A DNA stretch of 64,000 bases from Bog-756 sp963699345 (GCA_963699345.1 CAVOTL010000005.1:1674001-1738000), one strand, 5' to 3'; shown: positions 35,660 to 44,843, counted from the first letter of the stretch. Notes: generated from the sequence alone by a model not told the origin. A program made the numbers and translations.

Positions 35660-35815
35660 CCGGCGCGCACCCCGTGCGCGCCCACCGGGCCCCGACCGGA
35701 AAGCCCCACCGAAACACCGGCCGTCCCGACCGGGAACGACACCCTGCGCATGTCACACTGAACAGCGTCCCGTCGATCGCGCGACGGTGCGGACCCGGCC
35801 GGGACACCGCCACCC

Positions 35816-36892
35816 ATGAGGACATCGGAACGACGACCGGGACGCCACGACCGACGGCGCCCCGGGCCGTCCCCGCGTAGCCGCTCGGGGTCGGCCCTGC
35901 TCATGACCTGCGGGATGGTCGCCGCCGTGGTCCTGGCGACCTGCGCGATCGCCACCACATCAGCCGGGGCCGCCGGGAACCCGGACAGGACTCCCGAAGC
36001 CATCGACCCGGCGGAAATGGCGAAGGGGGCGTGCATAGCGCTGCCCCCCACCTCGGGTGACCGGCACCAGACCGTCTTCCTCGACGCCGGTCACGGCGGT
36101 CTCGACCCCGGCGGCGTCGGCTCGACCGCCTCGGGTCAGACCGTTGCGGAATCGGATGTCAACCTGGCCATCGAACTGGCCGCCTCGGATCTGCTCCGGG
36201 CCCAGGGCTTCCGGGTGGTGGTATCCCGGACCGCGGACACCACCGTGGTCCGGCTCACTCCGCAGGACGTGTCCGGGAACGAACTGTCATTGCTGGGTGT
36301 CCACGACGACGTGGTGGCCCGGGACACCTGCGCCAACCTGTCGCACGCCGACGCCCTGGTCGGGATCTACATGGATACCGGCTACAGCGCGTCGGACGCC
36401 GGGAGTCTGGCCCTGTACGACGCCGACCGCCCCTTTGCCGCGGCCAATGAGCAGCTGGCCCAGCTGCTCCAGTCGGACGTCCTGTCGGCCATGAACGCAC
36501 AGGGCTGGGGCATCCCCGACGACGGGGTGAGCCCCGACTCGGGCTTCGGTTCCTTGGTCGAGACCTCGTCGGGTAGCGCCCTGGCCACCCTGGCCGCCTC
36601 CTACGACCACCTCCTCCTGCTCGGACCGGCGTTGGCCGGCTTCTCCTCCTCGCCGAGCCAGATGCCGGGCGCGGTCCTCGAGCCGCTCTACCTGACCGAT
36701 CCCTACGAGGGATCGATCGCCGTCACGCCCGCCGATCAGCAGGTCATCGCCGGGGGCATCGCCCGGGCGGTCGGGCAGTTCCTCGGTACCGCCCCCGGAC
36801 CGGGCGGCACCGGCGTGTCCTGCACCCGAAGCGAACGCTTCGTCGACGCCTGTCCCGTGGCCGACCTCCTCACGACCCCGACCGGCGACTGA
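35816..36892 (+). CDS. Exported N-acetylmuramoyl-L-alanine amidase-like protein (Amidase_3)
   Basis: A 358-residue protein with a twin-Arg-rich basic start and a signal segment (about 27-53). The Amidase_3 fold is shown by VFLDAGHGGLDPG (first zinc His), AESDVNLAIELAA (zinc Glu), VVVSRTADTTV, and AVLEPLYLTDP where the catalytic Glu sits in family members. The strand that normally reads SIHxN and gives the second zinc His reads LVGIYMDTG, with Tyr instead of His. The enzyme may therefore be inactive or use another ligand; if active it would cleave the peptide from muramic acid in peptidoglycan. Confidence 0.8.
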   Translation: MRTSERRPGRHDRRRPGPSPRSRSGSALLMTCGMVAAVVLATCAIATTSAGAAGNPDRTPEAIDPAEMAKGACIALPPTSGDRHQTVFLDAGHGGLDPGGVGSTASGQTVAESDVNLAIELAASDLLRAQGFRVVVSRTADTTVVRLTPQDVSGNELSLLGVHDDVVARDTCANLSHADALVGIYMDTGYSASDAGSLALYDADRPFAAANEQLAQLLQSDVLSAMNAQGWGIPDDGVSPDSGFGSLVETSSGSALATLAASYDHLLLLGPALAGFSSSPSQMPGAVLEPLYLTDPYEGSIAVTPADQQVIAGGIARAVGQFLGTAPGPGGTGVSCTRSERFVDACPVADLLTTPTGD

Positions 36893-36983
36893 GACCGACC
36901 GGGCCCACCGGGACGTGCCCTCCCGCGGGCGGGGGGTCGGCGCCGTAAGGTGCGCTGAGCATCCACGACCGAGGAGGGCGACG

Positions 36984-37355
36984 ATGGCGGTGACGGGGCT
37001 GGCCAACCTGGCGATCAAGGTCGCCGATCTGGACGAGGCGTGTGACTTCTACACCCGGGCCGGCGCCCGGGTCCGGGACCGCATGGTCTGGCGGAACGGT
37101 GAGCGGGCCGACGTGGAGCTCGGTCCCGTGCTCATCACCCTCTTCACCCGCGCCATCTACGAGGACGACGTCGACCTGCCCGCGGAGGGCTTCCTGCACC
37201 CGGCCCTGTTCACCGACGACCTGGACGCGGAGCTCGAGGGGCACGAGGTCGTGTGGGGCCCGGAGGTCGTCGAGGGCACGTTCGGTCGCCGCCGGATCGC
37301 CTTCGTCAGCGCCCCGGGGGGTATCCGGTTGGAGTTCATGGAGCAGTTGGGCTGA
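36984..37355 (+). CDS. Glyoxalase/VOC superfamily protein
   Basis: A 123-residue protein with the VOC plan: GLANLAIKVADLDEACDFYT at the start, a central GERADVELGP, and APGGIRLEFMEQLG at the end with the metal-type Glu. Members are metal-dependent lyases, dioxygenases or resistance proteins; a His at position 2 of the first strand is replaced by Asn here, so metal binding may be incomplete. ATG 36984 has a GAGGAGGG box. Confidence 0.87.
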   Translation: MAVTGLANLAIKVADLDEACDFYTRAGARVRDRMVWRNGERADVELGPVLITLFTRAIYEDDVDLPAEGFLHPALFTDDLDAELEGHEVVWGPEVVEGTFGRRRIAFVSAPGGIRLEFMEQLG

Positions 37356-37415
37356 CCGGACCGACCGCCCCGGCGGACGGAGGACACGAACACACGTTCG
37401 ACTAGCCTGGGGCCG

Positions 37416-38045
37416 ATGGCTGTCCTGCAGGCCTCGCTCTTCGACACCGGTGGGTGTCCCGCCCTCCGTCCTCTCGACGGGGCCCTGCGCCGCATTCCCC
37501 TGAGCGACGGGGCATGGCTCGACCACCTGCCCGGATGGGTCGAGCGGGCCGACCTGCTCTTCGAGGACCTGGTCGGCGTCGTCCCGTGGCGATCCGAGGA
37601 GCGGACGATGTACGAGCGGAGGGTGACGGTGCCACGGCTGCTGTCCTCCTTCGGTGAACAGGACGCCCCTCCCCACCCCCTGCTCGGCGACGCACGGTCC
37701 CAGCTGGCCCACCACTACCTCGGCGTGCCCGGAGGGGACCTCGCCACCATCGGTCTCTGCCTCTACCGGGACGGTACCGACAGCGTCGCCTGGCACGGCG
37801 ACACCATCGGCCGCGGGGCCAGCGAGGACACCCTGGTCGCCATCGTCTCCCTGGGCTGGCACCGGACGCTCGCCCTGCGGCCGCGGCGGGGTGGAGGTCG
37901 GTCCCTCCGTTTCCGTGTCGGCGGGGGTGACCTCCTGGTCATGGGGGGCAGTTGCCAGCGGACGTGGGAGCACGCCGTGCCGAAGACGGGTCGGCCCGTC
38001 GGCCCGCGGATCAGCATCCAGTTCCGCCCGAGCGGTGTGGCCTGA
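37416..38045 (+). CDS. AlkB-like 2-oxoglutarate/Fe(II) dioxygenase
   Basis: A 209-residue protein. The iron ligands are the His and Asp of AWHGDTIGR and the His of WEHAVPK; the 2-oxoglutarate salt-bridge Arg is in GPRISIQFR. The N-terminal ERTMYERRVTVPR is the nucleotide-recognition lid type of AlkB. Such enzymes remove alkyl groups from DNA or RNA bases by oxidation. The length and motifs match bacterial AlkB-type proteins. The gene stands alone and converges with the metal ABC transporter operon. Confidence 0.9.
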   Translation: MAVLQASLFDTGGCPALRPLDGALRRIPLSDGAWLDHLPGWVERADLLFEDLVGVVPWRSEERTMYERRVTVPRLLSSFGEQDAPPHPLLGDARSQLAHHYLGVPGGDLATIGLCLYRDGTDSVAWHGDTIGRGASEDTLVAIVSLGWHRTLALRPRRGGGRSLRFRVGGGDLLVMGGSCQRTWEHAVPKTGRPVGPRISIQFRPSGVA

Positions 38046-38094
38046 TCCGCGCCGGAGCGGTCAGGCCGGCCATCGCCGAAGCGGGTGGTGCGCC

Positions 38095-38937
38095 TCAGTC
38101 CTGGGCGTCGGCGAGCACGGGCGTGGGACCGGCCACGGGGGCGGTCCTCGTCGACGGTCGCCAGGCGCCCCACGCCCGGCCCCCGGCGTAGACGAAGGCA
38201 CTGAGGGTGCCGACGAAGAAGCCGACGGGCAGGTTCAACGCGTAGGACAGGGCGATGGACGACCACACCGTCGCCAGCGCGATCACGACCGACAGGCCCA
38301 TGGCCACCATCGGCCGCTTCGTCATCGCTCCCGCCGCCGCCGGAGGGCCGATGAGGAGGCTGAAGATGAGCAGGGATCCCACCACCGGCACCGCCGCGGT
38401 GGTGGCGAGGGCCAGGACGAGGAGGAAGTAGAGGTCCATCCGTCCACGACGGATGCCCCGCGCCTCGGCCACCTCGGGCGCCACGGATGTCAGCAGCAAC
38501 GGGCGGTAGAGGACGGCCACCGCCACCAGACACACCACGGCGATGCCCAGGGTCGGCACCAGTTCGGTGCTCGAGACCCCCAGGACCTCGCCGAAGAGCA
38601 GCGCGTAGATCTCCTGGGCGTACTCGGTGGTCCGGGACAGGAACAGGTCACCGAGGCCCAGCATGATCACGATGGTCAGGGCGGTGGCCACGTCGTTGCG
38701 GGCCCGGCGCCCGAGGGTGGCGATGGTGACGGCGCCGGCCACGGCGAACACGCCGAGCCCCACCAGTTCGTTGGCCCCGATGAGGCTGGCGCCGGCGGCC
38801 CCCGCGAAGGCGCCGTTCGGCAGGGAATGGGCGGCGAACGCCGCGCCCCGCAGGACGGTGAAGAACCCCACCACCCCGGCCAGAACGGCCACGACGGCCG
38901 ACGCCTCCCAGGCGGTGATCATGAAGGGGGCGAACAT
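38095..38937 (-). CDS. Metal ABC transporter permease (ABC-3 family), second copy
   Basis: A 280-residue polytopic permease with about eight or nine helices. Family patterns are FFTVLRGAAFAAHSLPNGAF near the N-terminus and VPVVGSLLIFSLLIGPPAAA in the C-terminal half, which correspond to ZnuB/MntB-type permeases. ATG 38937 overlaps the stop of the first permease gene by one base (TGATG). Two permeases with one ATPase and one binding protein make a Tro/Sit-like transporter for zinc or manganese. Confidence 0.88.
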   Translation of the reverse strand: MFAPFMITAWEASAVVAVLAGVVGFFTVLRGAAFAAHSLPNGAFAGAAGASLIGANELVGLGVFAVAGAVTIATLGRRARNDVATALTIVIMLGLGDLFLSRTTEYAQEIYALLFGEVLGVSSTELVPTLGIAVVCLVAVAVLYRPLLLTSVAPEVAEARGIRRGRMDLYFLLVLALATTAAVPVVGSLLIFSLLIGPPAAAGAMTKRPMVAMGLSVVIALATVWSSIALSYALNLPVGFFVGTLSAFVYAGGRAWGAWRPSTRTAPVAGPTPVLADAQD

Positions 38938-39821
38938 CAGCGGGGTCCGACGGCGGTCGCCGTCCGGCGGCGGCCGGTCCGTCGTGACGCCGCCGACGCC
39001 GCCAGGTACACCACGAAGACGACCAGGACGATGCAGAAGCTGGCCGGCCACGCCTGACCGGTCGACGACCAGGTGGCGCTGTCGTAGGCGAGCAGGATGC
39101 CCAGCCAGGTGGCCAGCACGCCGAACGTCGCGGCCACCGCGATGGCCGGTCCCGTCCGCTTGGTGATCCGCAGGGCCGCGGCCGCCGGGCCGATGAGCAG
39201 CGCGGTGGACAGGATCGCCCCGATGGTGATGGCCGACAGCGACACCGCGATGGCGAGGGCGGCCAGGAATGCGATCCCCACCCGGCGGGTCGCCACTCCC
39301 CGGGCCCGGGCCAGTTCGTCGCTGACCGAACTCAACAGGAGCGGTCGGTAGACGACGGCGATCAGCACCACCGAGGCCAGTCCGAGCACCACCACCAGCG
39401 GGACCGTCCCGGACGAGACGGTGAAGATCGAACCGAACAGGACGTTCACCGTCGCCCCCGTCGCCGTGGTGTGGGTCGTGTCGAGGTAGAGGAACAGGGC
39501 GGCCAGGCCCAGGGACGCCCCCAGCACGATGCCCGTGGCCACGTCGCGACCCCGGGGCCGGCGGATGCCGATCAGCTCCATCACCCCGGCCGCCGCCAGG
39601 TTCATGGCCACGAATCCGTAGAGCGTCGGTACACCCACCAGGATCGCCCCCGAGCCACCGGCGGTGCCGATGTCCGAGAGGGCGTGGCCGGCGAACGACT
39701 GTCCCCGGATCACGGTGAAGGTCCCCACCAGGGCACTGATGACGGCGACGACGCCTCCCACGACCAGTGCCACCCGGACCGGACCGCTGGAGAAGAATCC
39801 GGCTTCGAACAACCACGACAT
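38937..39821 (-). CDS. Metal ABC transporter permease (ABC-3 family), first copy
   Basis: A 294-residue permease homologous to the gene downstream: GTFTVIRGQSFAGHALSDIG near the start and ITIGAILSTALLIGPAAAAL in the C-terminal half. About eight or nine helices are visible. It probably forms a heterodimer with the second permease in the membrane. Start ATG 39821 lies 11 bases after the ATPase gene stop. Confidence 0.88.
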   Translation of the reverse strand: MSWLFEAGFFSSGPVRVALVVGGVVAVISALVGTFTVIRGQSFAGHALSDIGTAGGSGAILVGVPTLYGFVAMNLAAAGVMELIGIRRPRGRDVATGIVLGASLGLAALFLYLDTTHTTATGATVNVLFGSIFTVSSGTVPLVVVLGLASVVLIAVVYRPLLLSSVSDELARARGVATRRVGIAFLAALAIAVSLSAITIGAILSTALLIGPAAAALRITKRTGPAIAVAATFGVLATWLGILLAYDSATWSSTGQAWPASFCIVLVVFVVYLAASAASRRTGRRRTATAVGPR

Positions 39822-39832
39822 GTCCGTCCCCC

Positions 39833-40687
39833 TCAGGCCGTGCCGGCGTGGGGATCGTGGTCGTGGCGGTGGTGGTGGCCGTCCTCGAACCCCGACACCA
39901 CGAGGATCCGACCGGCCGCCCGCACGACCTCGACCGGGTGTCCGTAGAGCTCGGACAGGATCTCGGTGCGGACGACGGCCTCGGTGGTGCCGCTCGCCGC
40001 CCGGCCGTCCGCCAGATAGACGAGGTGGTCCATGACCGGGAGCAGCGGGTTCATGTCGTGAGCCGACAGCAGGACGGCGACCCCCTGCGAACCGGCGATC
40101 CCGTCGAGCAGCTCGACGACCTCCTGCCCGCTACGGATGTCCAGGTTCGCCAGCGGCTCGTCGAGGAGCAGCAGCTTCGGCCGTCCGATGAGGGCGTGGG
40201 CGATCATGATGCGCTGCTGCTCCCCTCCCGAGAGCGATCCCACCCGGGCGTCGGCGAACGCCGTGGCGTTGACGGCCTCGAGCATCTCCTCCACGGCCTG
40301 ACGTCGCGCCGCACTCGGCCGCACCAGGCCGTAGCGGTGACCGTCGAGGCCGAGGCCGACCAGGTCACGGGCCCGCAGGGGCATGTCGGGCTCGAGGGAG
40401 ATCTTCTGCGGGACGTACCCGACCGTCCGGTGCGCCCCCGATCGCGTCCCCCGCTCCGCGCCCCCGAGGAGGACCCGACCCGAGGTCGGTGGGATGAGGC
40501 CGAGGATCGCCCGCAGCAGGGTGGTCTTGCCCGCCCCGTTGGTGCCGATGAGACCGGTGAAGCTGCCCGCCGCCACCGAGAAGGTCACCCCGTCGAGGAC
40601 CCGACGGCGTCCCAGGTCGACAGAGAGGCCGTCGACCTCGAGCACGGCGTCCGATGGGCCCACGGGGCGAAGCGTACGGCGGTTCAC
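39833..40687 (-). CDS. Metal ABC transporter ATP-binding protein
   Basis: A 284-residue ATPase: Walker A GTNGAGKTT, Q-loop VPQKISLEP, signature LSGGEQQR, Walker B LLLLDEP and switch His in SAHDMN. The C-terminus carries a His/Asp-rich tail (DGHHHRHDHDPH) that could bind zinc, supporting zinc as the cargo. It has the same family as ZnuC/MntB. GTG 40687 overlaps the binding-protein stop. Confidence 0.9.
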   Translation of the reverse strand: MNRRTLRPVGPSDAVLEVDGLSVDLGRRRVLDGVTFSVAAGSFTGLIGTNGAGKTTLLRAILGLIPPTSGRVLLGGAERGTRSGAHRTVGYVPQKISLEPDMPLRARDLVGLGLDGHRYGLVRPSAARRQAVEEMLEAVNATAFADARVGSLSGGEQQRIMIAHALIGRPKLLLLDEPLANLDIRSGQEVVELLDGIAGSQGVAVLLSAHDMNPLLPVMDHLVYLADGRAASGTTEAVVRTEILSELYGHPVEVVRAAGRILVVSGFEDGHHHRHDHDPHAGTA

Positions 40688-41676
40688 AGATGCTCGGTCG
40701 AGACACCGTGGGCGACCGCCGCCTCGATGGCGTCGACCTCGGCGAGCATCCAGGACTGATAGTCGTAGCCGGGGGTCGGCATGGTCTCGTAGACGGCGAC
40801 CACCGGCACCCCGGCGGCCTGCGCGGCGTGCCGGACCGACGTCGTCAGCGGATCGGCGACCTGTTCGTTGTAACAGAAGACCTGCACGCGGTGGCCGGTG
40901 AGGAGTCCGTTCTCCAGGGTGATGTCCTGAGGCGACGGATCGGTGCCGTTCATGATGTCCGCCTGGAACCGGAACGGTGTGCGGTTGACGATCCCCATGG
41001 CCTGCAGGAGGTAGTCGGCGACGGGTTCGGTGGTCGCCGCGGTGGCCCCCGCATGGCTTCCGCGGAAGGCCGCGATGGCCGCCAGCCAGGGATCGAGCGA
41101 CGCCACGAACCTGGCGGCGTTCGCCGTGAAGTAGGCGGCGTGGGCCGGCTCGATGGCGGACAGGTCGGACGCCAGCCGATCGGCGACCGCCGGCATGGTC
41201 CTGGGCTCGTACCAGAGGTGGGGATTCGGAGTGTCGTCGGGTAGACCGAGCAGCGCCTGGGCACTGATGACCTTGCGGGTCGGGCTCGGCGTGGCCGCTT
41301 CCACCTTGTCCATGAACGCGTCGTACCCCAGACCGTTCTGGATCACGATCTGGGCGTCCGAGATGTCGCTCGCGACCTGGGGGCTCACCTCGTAGGTGTG
41401 GGGATCGGTGTCCGGATTGCTCTCGATCGAGGAGACGGTGACGTACTTCCCTCCGACCTGCGCGGCGACGTCGCCGTACTGGCTCTGTCCGGCGACGATC
41501 CGCACCGGGCCGTGCCCGGTGGCCGACGACGGCCCACCAGAGGACCCGCAGGCGGCGAGCGTCGACGCCACCACCACGAGGGCGGCGGTGATCCCGAGGG
41601 GACGTCGGGTCCCCGGTGTCCGGCGGTCCGTCGGGCGCGGCGTCACCGGCGTCCGCACCTCGGGGCTCTTCCGCAC
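40684..41676 (-). CDS. Metal-binding lipoprotein of ABC transporter (ZnuA-like)
   Basis: A 330-residue exported lipoprotein: hydrophobic segment then lipobox STLAACGSS. The cluster A-I binding protein pattern follows: DPHTYEVSP and NPHLWYEPRTM hold two metal His ligands. The long His-rich loop seen in many ZnuA proteins is missing. GTG 41676 is only about 15 bases after the predicted transcription start, overlapping an inverted repeat. It is the first gene of the four-gene operon and divergent from zur, so zinc repression is likely; manganese remains possible. Confidence 0.88.
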   Translation of the reverse strand: MRKSPEVRTPVTPRPTDRRTPGTRRPLGITAALVVVASTLAACGSSGGPSSATGHGPVRIVAGQSQYGDVAAQVGGKYVTVSSIESNPDTDPHTYEVSPQVASDISDAQIVIQNGLGYDAFMDKVEAATPSPTRKVISAQALLGLPDDTPNPHLWYEPRTMPAVADRLASDLSAIEPAHAAYFTANAARFVASLDPWLAAIAAFRGSHAGATAATTEPVADYLLQAMGIVNRTPFRFQADIMNGTDPSPQDITLENGLLTGHRVQVFCYNEQVADPLTTSVRHAAQAAGVPVVAVYETMPTPGYDYQSWMLAEVDAIEAAVAHGVSTEHL

Positions 41677-41697
41677 TTATCTGTGGTCATTGCAGAT

Positions 41698-41726
41698 AAG
41701 CTAATCCGAAATGGGAACCATTGCAA
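41698..41726 (-). promoter_or_regulatory. Metal transporter promoter with Zur-like palindrome
   Basis: On the minus strand TTGCAA (41726-41721) and TAGCTT (41703-41698) are 17 bases apart. Between them lies aatgggaaccatt (41710-41722 on plus), arms of 5 bases around GAA, with the ATG...CAT symmetry of Fur/Zur boxes. A second perfect inverted repeat, cttatctg/cagataag (41676-41700), overlaps the start codon. Zur bound with zinc would block the polymerase. Confidence 0.6.
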
Positions 41727-41793
41727 CTAGTTTGGGCGCCCCTTCGGTCGCCCGGCGGAGCGCTGCCTACTATGGCCCCATGGAGCAGCGACC

Positions 41794-41850
41794 ATGACCG
41801 TCGCCCCCGCCGCAGGCGGGTCGCCGGACGGCCAGGGGTCGGGCTGTTGA
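41794..41850 (+). CDS. Short upstream ORF (18 aa) overlapping the zur start
   Basis: ATG 41794 follows GGAGC and encodes 18 residues starting MTVAPAAGGS. Its TGA overlaps the proposed TTG start of zur as TTGA. It may be a leader peptide, or reflect a wrong start or frame for zur. Confidence 0.3.
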   Translation: MTVAPAAGGSPDGQGSGC

Positions 41851-42320
41851 GTCGCGTGGACCCGGATCCCCTCGACGGCGGTGCCTCCCGGAAGTCCCCC
41901 CAGGAGCGGTCGACCCGTCAGAAGCGGGCCCTGGCGGCGGTGCTCGACGGCTCGGACCGCTTCCGATCCGCCCAGGACCTCTTCAGTGAGCTCCGGGCCC
42001 GGGGCGAGAACGTCGGACTCACGACCGTGTACGGACAGCTCCGCTCGCTGGCCGAGACGGGCGACGTCGACGTCCTGCGGGGCGACGACGGCGAGACGCG
42101 CTATCGGCGCTGCGCCAAGGGTCACCACCATCATCACCTGGTGTGCCGGCTCTGCGGCCGGACGGTGGAGGTCGAGGGCCCCGAGGTGGAGTCGTGGGCC
42201 GAGCGCGTCGCCGACGAGCACGGGTTCACCGAGGTCAGCCACACGGTCGAGATCGTCGGGACGTGCGCCTCGTGCGCGGTGGCTCCGCCGACGGCCGCTC
42301 CGGAGGCACCCGGATCCTGA
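41847..42320 (+). CDS. zur: Fur-family metal regulator, Zur type
   Basis: A 157-residue regulator. The winged helix is RQKRALAAVLDGSDRFRSAQ with NVGLTTVYGQLRSLAETGDV; the metal part has CAKGHHHHHLVCRLCG and a later CASC, giving the sensory His cluster and the structural CxxC zinc pairs of Zur. Position divergent to a zinc/manganese transporter supports zinc sensing. TTG 41847, preceded by AGGGG, is the likely start; in-frame GTG 41856 and ATG 41772 are alternatives, the latter adding unlikely Arg-rich sequence. Confidence 0.9.
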   Translation: MSRVDPDPLDGGASRKSPQERSTRQKRALAAVLDGSDRFRSAQDLFSELRARGENVGLTTVYGQLRSLAETGDVDVLRGDDGETRYRRCAKGHHHHHLVCRLCGRTVEVEGPEVESWAERVADEHGFTEVSHTVEIVGTCASCAVAPPTAAPEAPGS

Positions 42321-42337
42321 GCCCCCGGTCCTCCCCT

Positions 42338-42359
42338 GCGGCGACGCCGGGGTCGCCGC
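42338..42359. terminator. Hairpin between convergent zur and MFS genes
   Basis: gcggcgac and gtcgccgc form perfect 8-base arms with a 6-base loop between the stops of two convergent genes. No T-run follows; a bidirectional terminator is inferred. Confidence 0.45.
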
Positions 42360-42389
42360 CGACCCGGCGCCGTACCGGGCCGACCCGGC

Positions 42390-43940
42390 TCAGTACCAGT
42401 TGGTCCGGGCGGCGGGTGGCCGGGGCGCCCCGGAGATGTTCGACAGGGCCCCGGGACGGTCGACGCTGGACAGCGGGGTGGCGATGTCCTCCAGGGACTT
42501 CCCCTCGGCGGCCACGCCGAGGAAGGTCTCGACGAGTCCCCCCGCCACCATCACCCCGGCGCCGATCAGGTACCCGATGAACAGGCGGAAGTGGTCCTGT
42601 CCCGTGCCGATCAACAGCCCGTAGAGCCACGGACCGATGGCGCCGAACGTCTGGGCGATGGCGAAGAAGACGGCGATGGCCTTGGCGCGGACCTCGACCG
42701 GGAAGATCTCGCTGACGGTCAGGTAGGCCGCGCTGGCCCCTGCGGAGGCGAAGAAGAAGATGACGCACCAGCACACGGTCTGGGTGACGGCGTCGAGCAC
42801 CCCGGCGTTGAAGAGCACCGCCGAGAAGGCCAGCAGGACACCGGACAGCAGATAGGTGCCCGCGATCATCCGTCGGCGGCCCACGGTGTCGAACAGGTGA
42901 CCGAGGATCAGGGGACCGGCGAGGTTCCCGAGGGCGAAGAAGATGAAGTAGTAGGCCGTGTCCTTCGAGTTGACGCCGTAGATCTTGGTGAGGACGAGCG
43001 CGTAGGTGAAGAAGATGGCGTTGTAGAGGAACGACTGGGTGATCATCAGGCTCGCTCCGAGGATCGCCCGGCGCGGGTAGTGGGCGAACAGCGTCCGCGC
43101 CAGGGCGATGAAGCCGATGTCGGTCGCCGGCGTGACCTCGATGGCCTTGGACTCGTCCACCTCCCCCAGCGAACCGCCGGACGCCTCGGTCGCCTTCTCG
43201 ATCCGGGACACCGCCTCCTCGGCCTCCTCCTCCCGACCGTGCATGATCAGCCAGCGTGGGCTCTCCGGCAGGTTCTTGCGGACGAAGAGGATCACCGCAC
43301 CGAGGACCGGACCGAACAGGAAGGCCACCCGCCACGAGTAGCTGACGGGCAGGTGGTTGACCACCAGGAGGGTCAGGATCGTCCCGAGGAAGGCGCCACC
43401 CCAGTACGTGCCGTTGACCGCGATGTCGACGCGACCGCGGTACCGGGCCGGGATCAGCTCGTCGATGGCCGAGTTGATGGCGGCGTACTCACCTCCGATA
43501 CCCGCCCCCGCCACGAAGCGCGACATGTAGAGCCAGTAGACCCAGAACGTCGAGTGCCCGAACGTGCAGGCAGTCAGGAACCCACCGAACAGGTACACAC
43601 CGAGCGTCACCATGAACAGGTTGCGGCGTCCCCAGCGGTCGGACAGGTGACCGAAGAAGAGCGCTCCGAACACCTCGCCCAGGAGGTAGACGGTGCCCAC
43701 CGCGAACGACACGCCCGCCGACGACAGGTTGAGCGACTGCTTCGAGCTGATGAGACTCGTGACGTTCGAGGCGATGGTGATCTCGAGTCCGTCGAGGACC
43801 CAGGCCACCCCGAGGGCGACCACCAACATCGTGTGGAACTCGGACCAGCGCAGCCGGTCCAGACGCGCCGGTATCAGCGTCCGGATGACACGACCTTCCG
43901 TCGACGACGTCCCGGCTGTCCGCTCTCCCAACCAAACCAC
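42390..43940 (-). CDS. MFS transporter, sugar-porter/aromatic-acid type
   Basis: A 516-residue protein with twelve membrane helices. The loop motif GHLSDRWGRRN between helices 2 and 3, its repeat GHLFDTVGRRRM in the second half, RYRGRVD and PESPRWL all belong to the sugar-porter and metabolite:H+ symporter groups. The substrate is unknown: sugar, aromatic acid or similar. The GTG at 43940 has AAAGGGGGAG upstream. It converges with zur. Confidence 0.88.
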   Translation of the reverse strand: MVWLGERTAGTSSTEGRVIRTLIPARLDRLRWSEFHTMLVVALGVAWVLDGLEITIASNVTSLISSKQSLNLSSAGVSFAVGTVYLLGEVFGALFFGHLSDRWGRRNLFMVTLGVYLFGGFLTACTFGHSTFWVYWLYMSRFVAGAGIGGEYAAINSAIDELIPARYRGRVDIAVNGTYWGGAFLGTILTLLVVNHLPVSYSWRVAFLFGPVLGAVILFVRKNLPESPRWLIMHGREEEAEEAVSRIEKATEASGGSLGEVDESKAIEVTPATDIGFIALARTLFAHYPRRAILGASLMITQSFLYNAIFFTYALVLTKIYGVNSKDTAYYFIFFALGNLAGPLILGHLFDTVGRRRMIAGTYLLSGVLLAFSAVLFNAGVLDAVTQTVCWCVIFFFASAGASAAYLTVSEIFPVEVRAKAIAVFFAIAQTFGAIGPWLYGLLIGTGQDHFRLFIGYLIGAGVMVAGGLVETFLGVAAEGKSLEDIATPLSSVDRPGALSNISGAPRPPAARTNWY

Positions 43941-44145
43941 GGTGCTCCCCCTTTGTCGGATTGTCGGACCCGGGGTTTCCTCCCCCGGACTGTCGTCCCG
44001 GGGCGCTTCCGGAGATCCGTGCCTCCTATTCCCCGGCCCGAACGTCCCAATCGCCGACTTCGCGGTGCGGGGGAGCGGTCCGCGTTTGGGGGGCGGGCCC
44101 GCGGGTAGACCGCCGACCGGAGATCACGAACGAGGAGGGTCAGCC

Positions 44146-44370
44146 ATGACCGGTGCCGAAGAAGGTCCGCAACCCCAGCCCGAGGACGACGGTGCGACGG
44201 CCGTGACCCACGACCACGGGGCGGGCCGGCCGCCGACCGAAGGCGAGGAGCACGCGGCCGACCGCTTCATCGCCGAACAGGACCCGGAGGACGCGGAACG
44301 CGTGGCCGGGCACTACGAGGAGATGCGCAAGATCGGCGCCGACGTGAAGGGCGAGGGCGAGATCGGGTGA
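44146..44370 (+). CDS. Small acidic protein of unknown function
   Basis: A 74-residue very acidic protein (Glu, Asp, Gly rich), ending in DVKGEGEIG, preceded by a GAGGAGGG box. A central QDPEDAERVAGHYEEM could form a helix. No membrane segment or known motif. It lies divergent from the MFS gene. Confidence 0.65.
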   Translation: MTGAEEGPQPQPEDDGATAVTHDHGAGRPPTEGEEHAADRFIAEQDPEDAERVAGHYEEMRKIGADVKGEGEIG

Positions 44371-44435
44371 GCCGGGTTGGTGACCACGGGGACGCGGCCC
44401 GTGGTCCGGAGTCGGTCCCGATCCCCGGGATCCGC

Positions 44436-44843
44436 TCAGTCCGGTGGCATACCGGTGGGCCACTCCGTGGACGAGGGGCCCCGAGTGCCGCGCATGACCT
44501 CGAAATTGAGGTCGTCGGCCAGGAAGCAGATCGTGCGGGCGGCCTCGGTGAGTTCATCACCGCTCATGGCGTCGAGCGCGAGCCGGAGGGAGCCGCGACC
44601 GTCGTCGTCCAGCCCACCGGCTCCCCCCGTGAGGTGGTCGTGCAGATCGACGACGCGGGTCCCGATCGCCGGGGGGAGCTCGTCGGCGAAACGCACGACC
44701 TCCATCGTCACGCCGCCGTAAGCGTCGAGCAGTCGACTCCGGAGGCCGCCGTCCGTGGTCGCCAGCTGGAGCACGGTTCCGGCGAAGAGCGTGGCCGCGA
44801 TCTCCACGGTCAGCTCGGAGAGTTCCCTTGGCTCGTCAGGCAT
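44436..44843 (-). CDS. Conserved hypothetical protein
   Basis: A 135-residue protein with no signal or membrane segment. It is mainly helical at the N-terminus (LSELTVEIAATLFAG) and ends with a Pro-rich tail. I do not recognise the family. Clean ATG 44843 and codon use support it as a real gene. A CACAC/GTGTG inverted repeat (44878-44891) lies about 35 bases upstream of its start. Confidence 0.6.
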   Translation of the reverse strand: MPDEPRELSELTVEIAATLFAGTVLQLATTDGGLRSRLLDAYGGVTMEVVRFADELPPAIGTRVVDLHDHLTGGAGGLDDDGRGSLRLALDAMSGDELTEAARTICFLADDLNFEVMRGTRGPSSTEWPTGMPPD

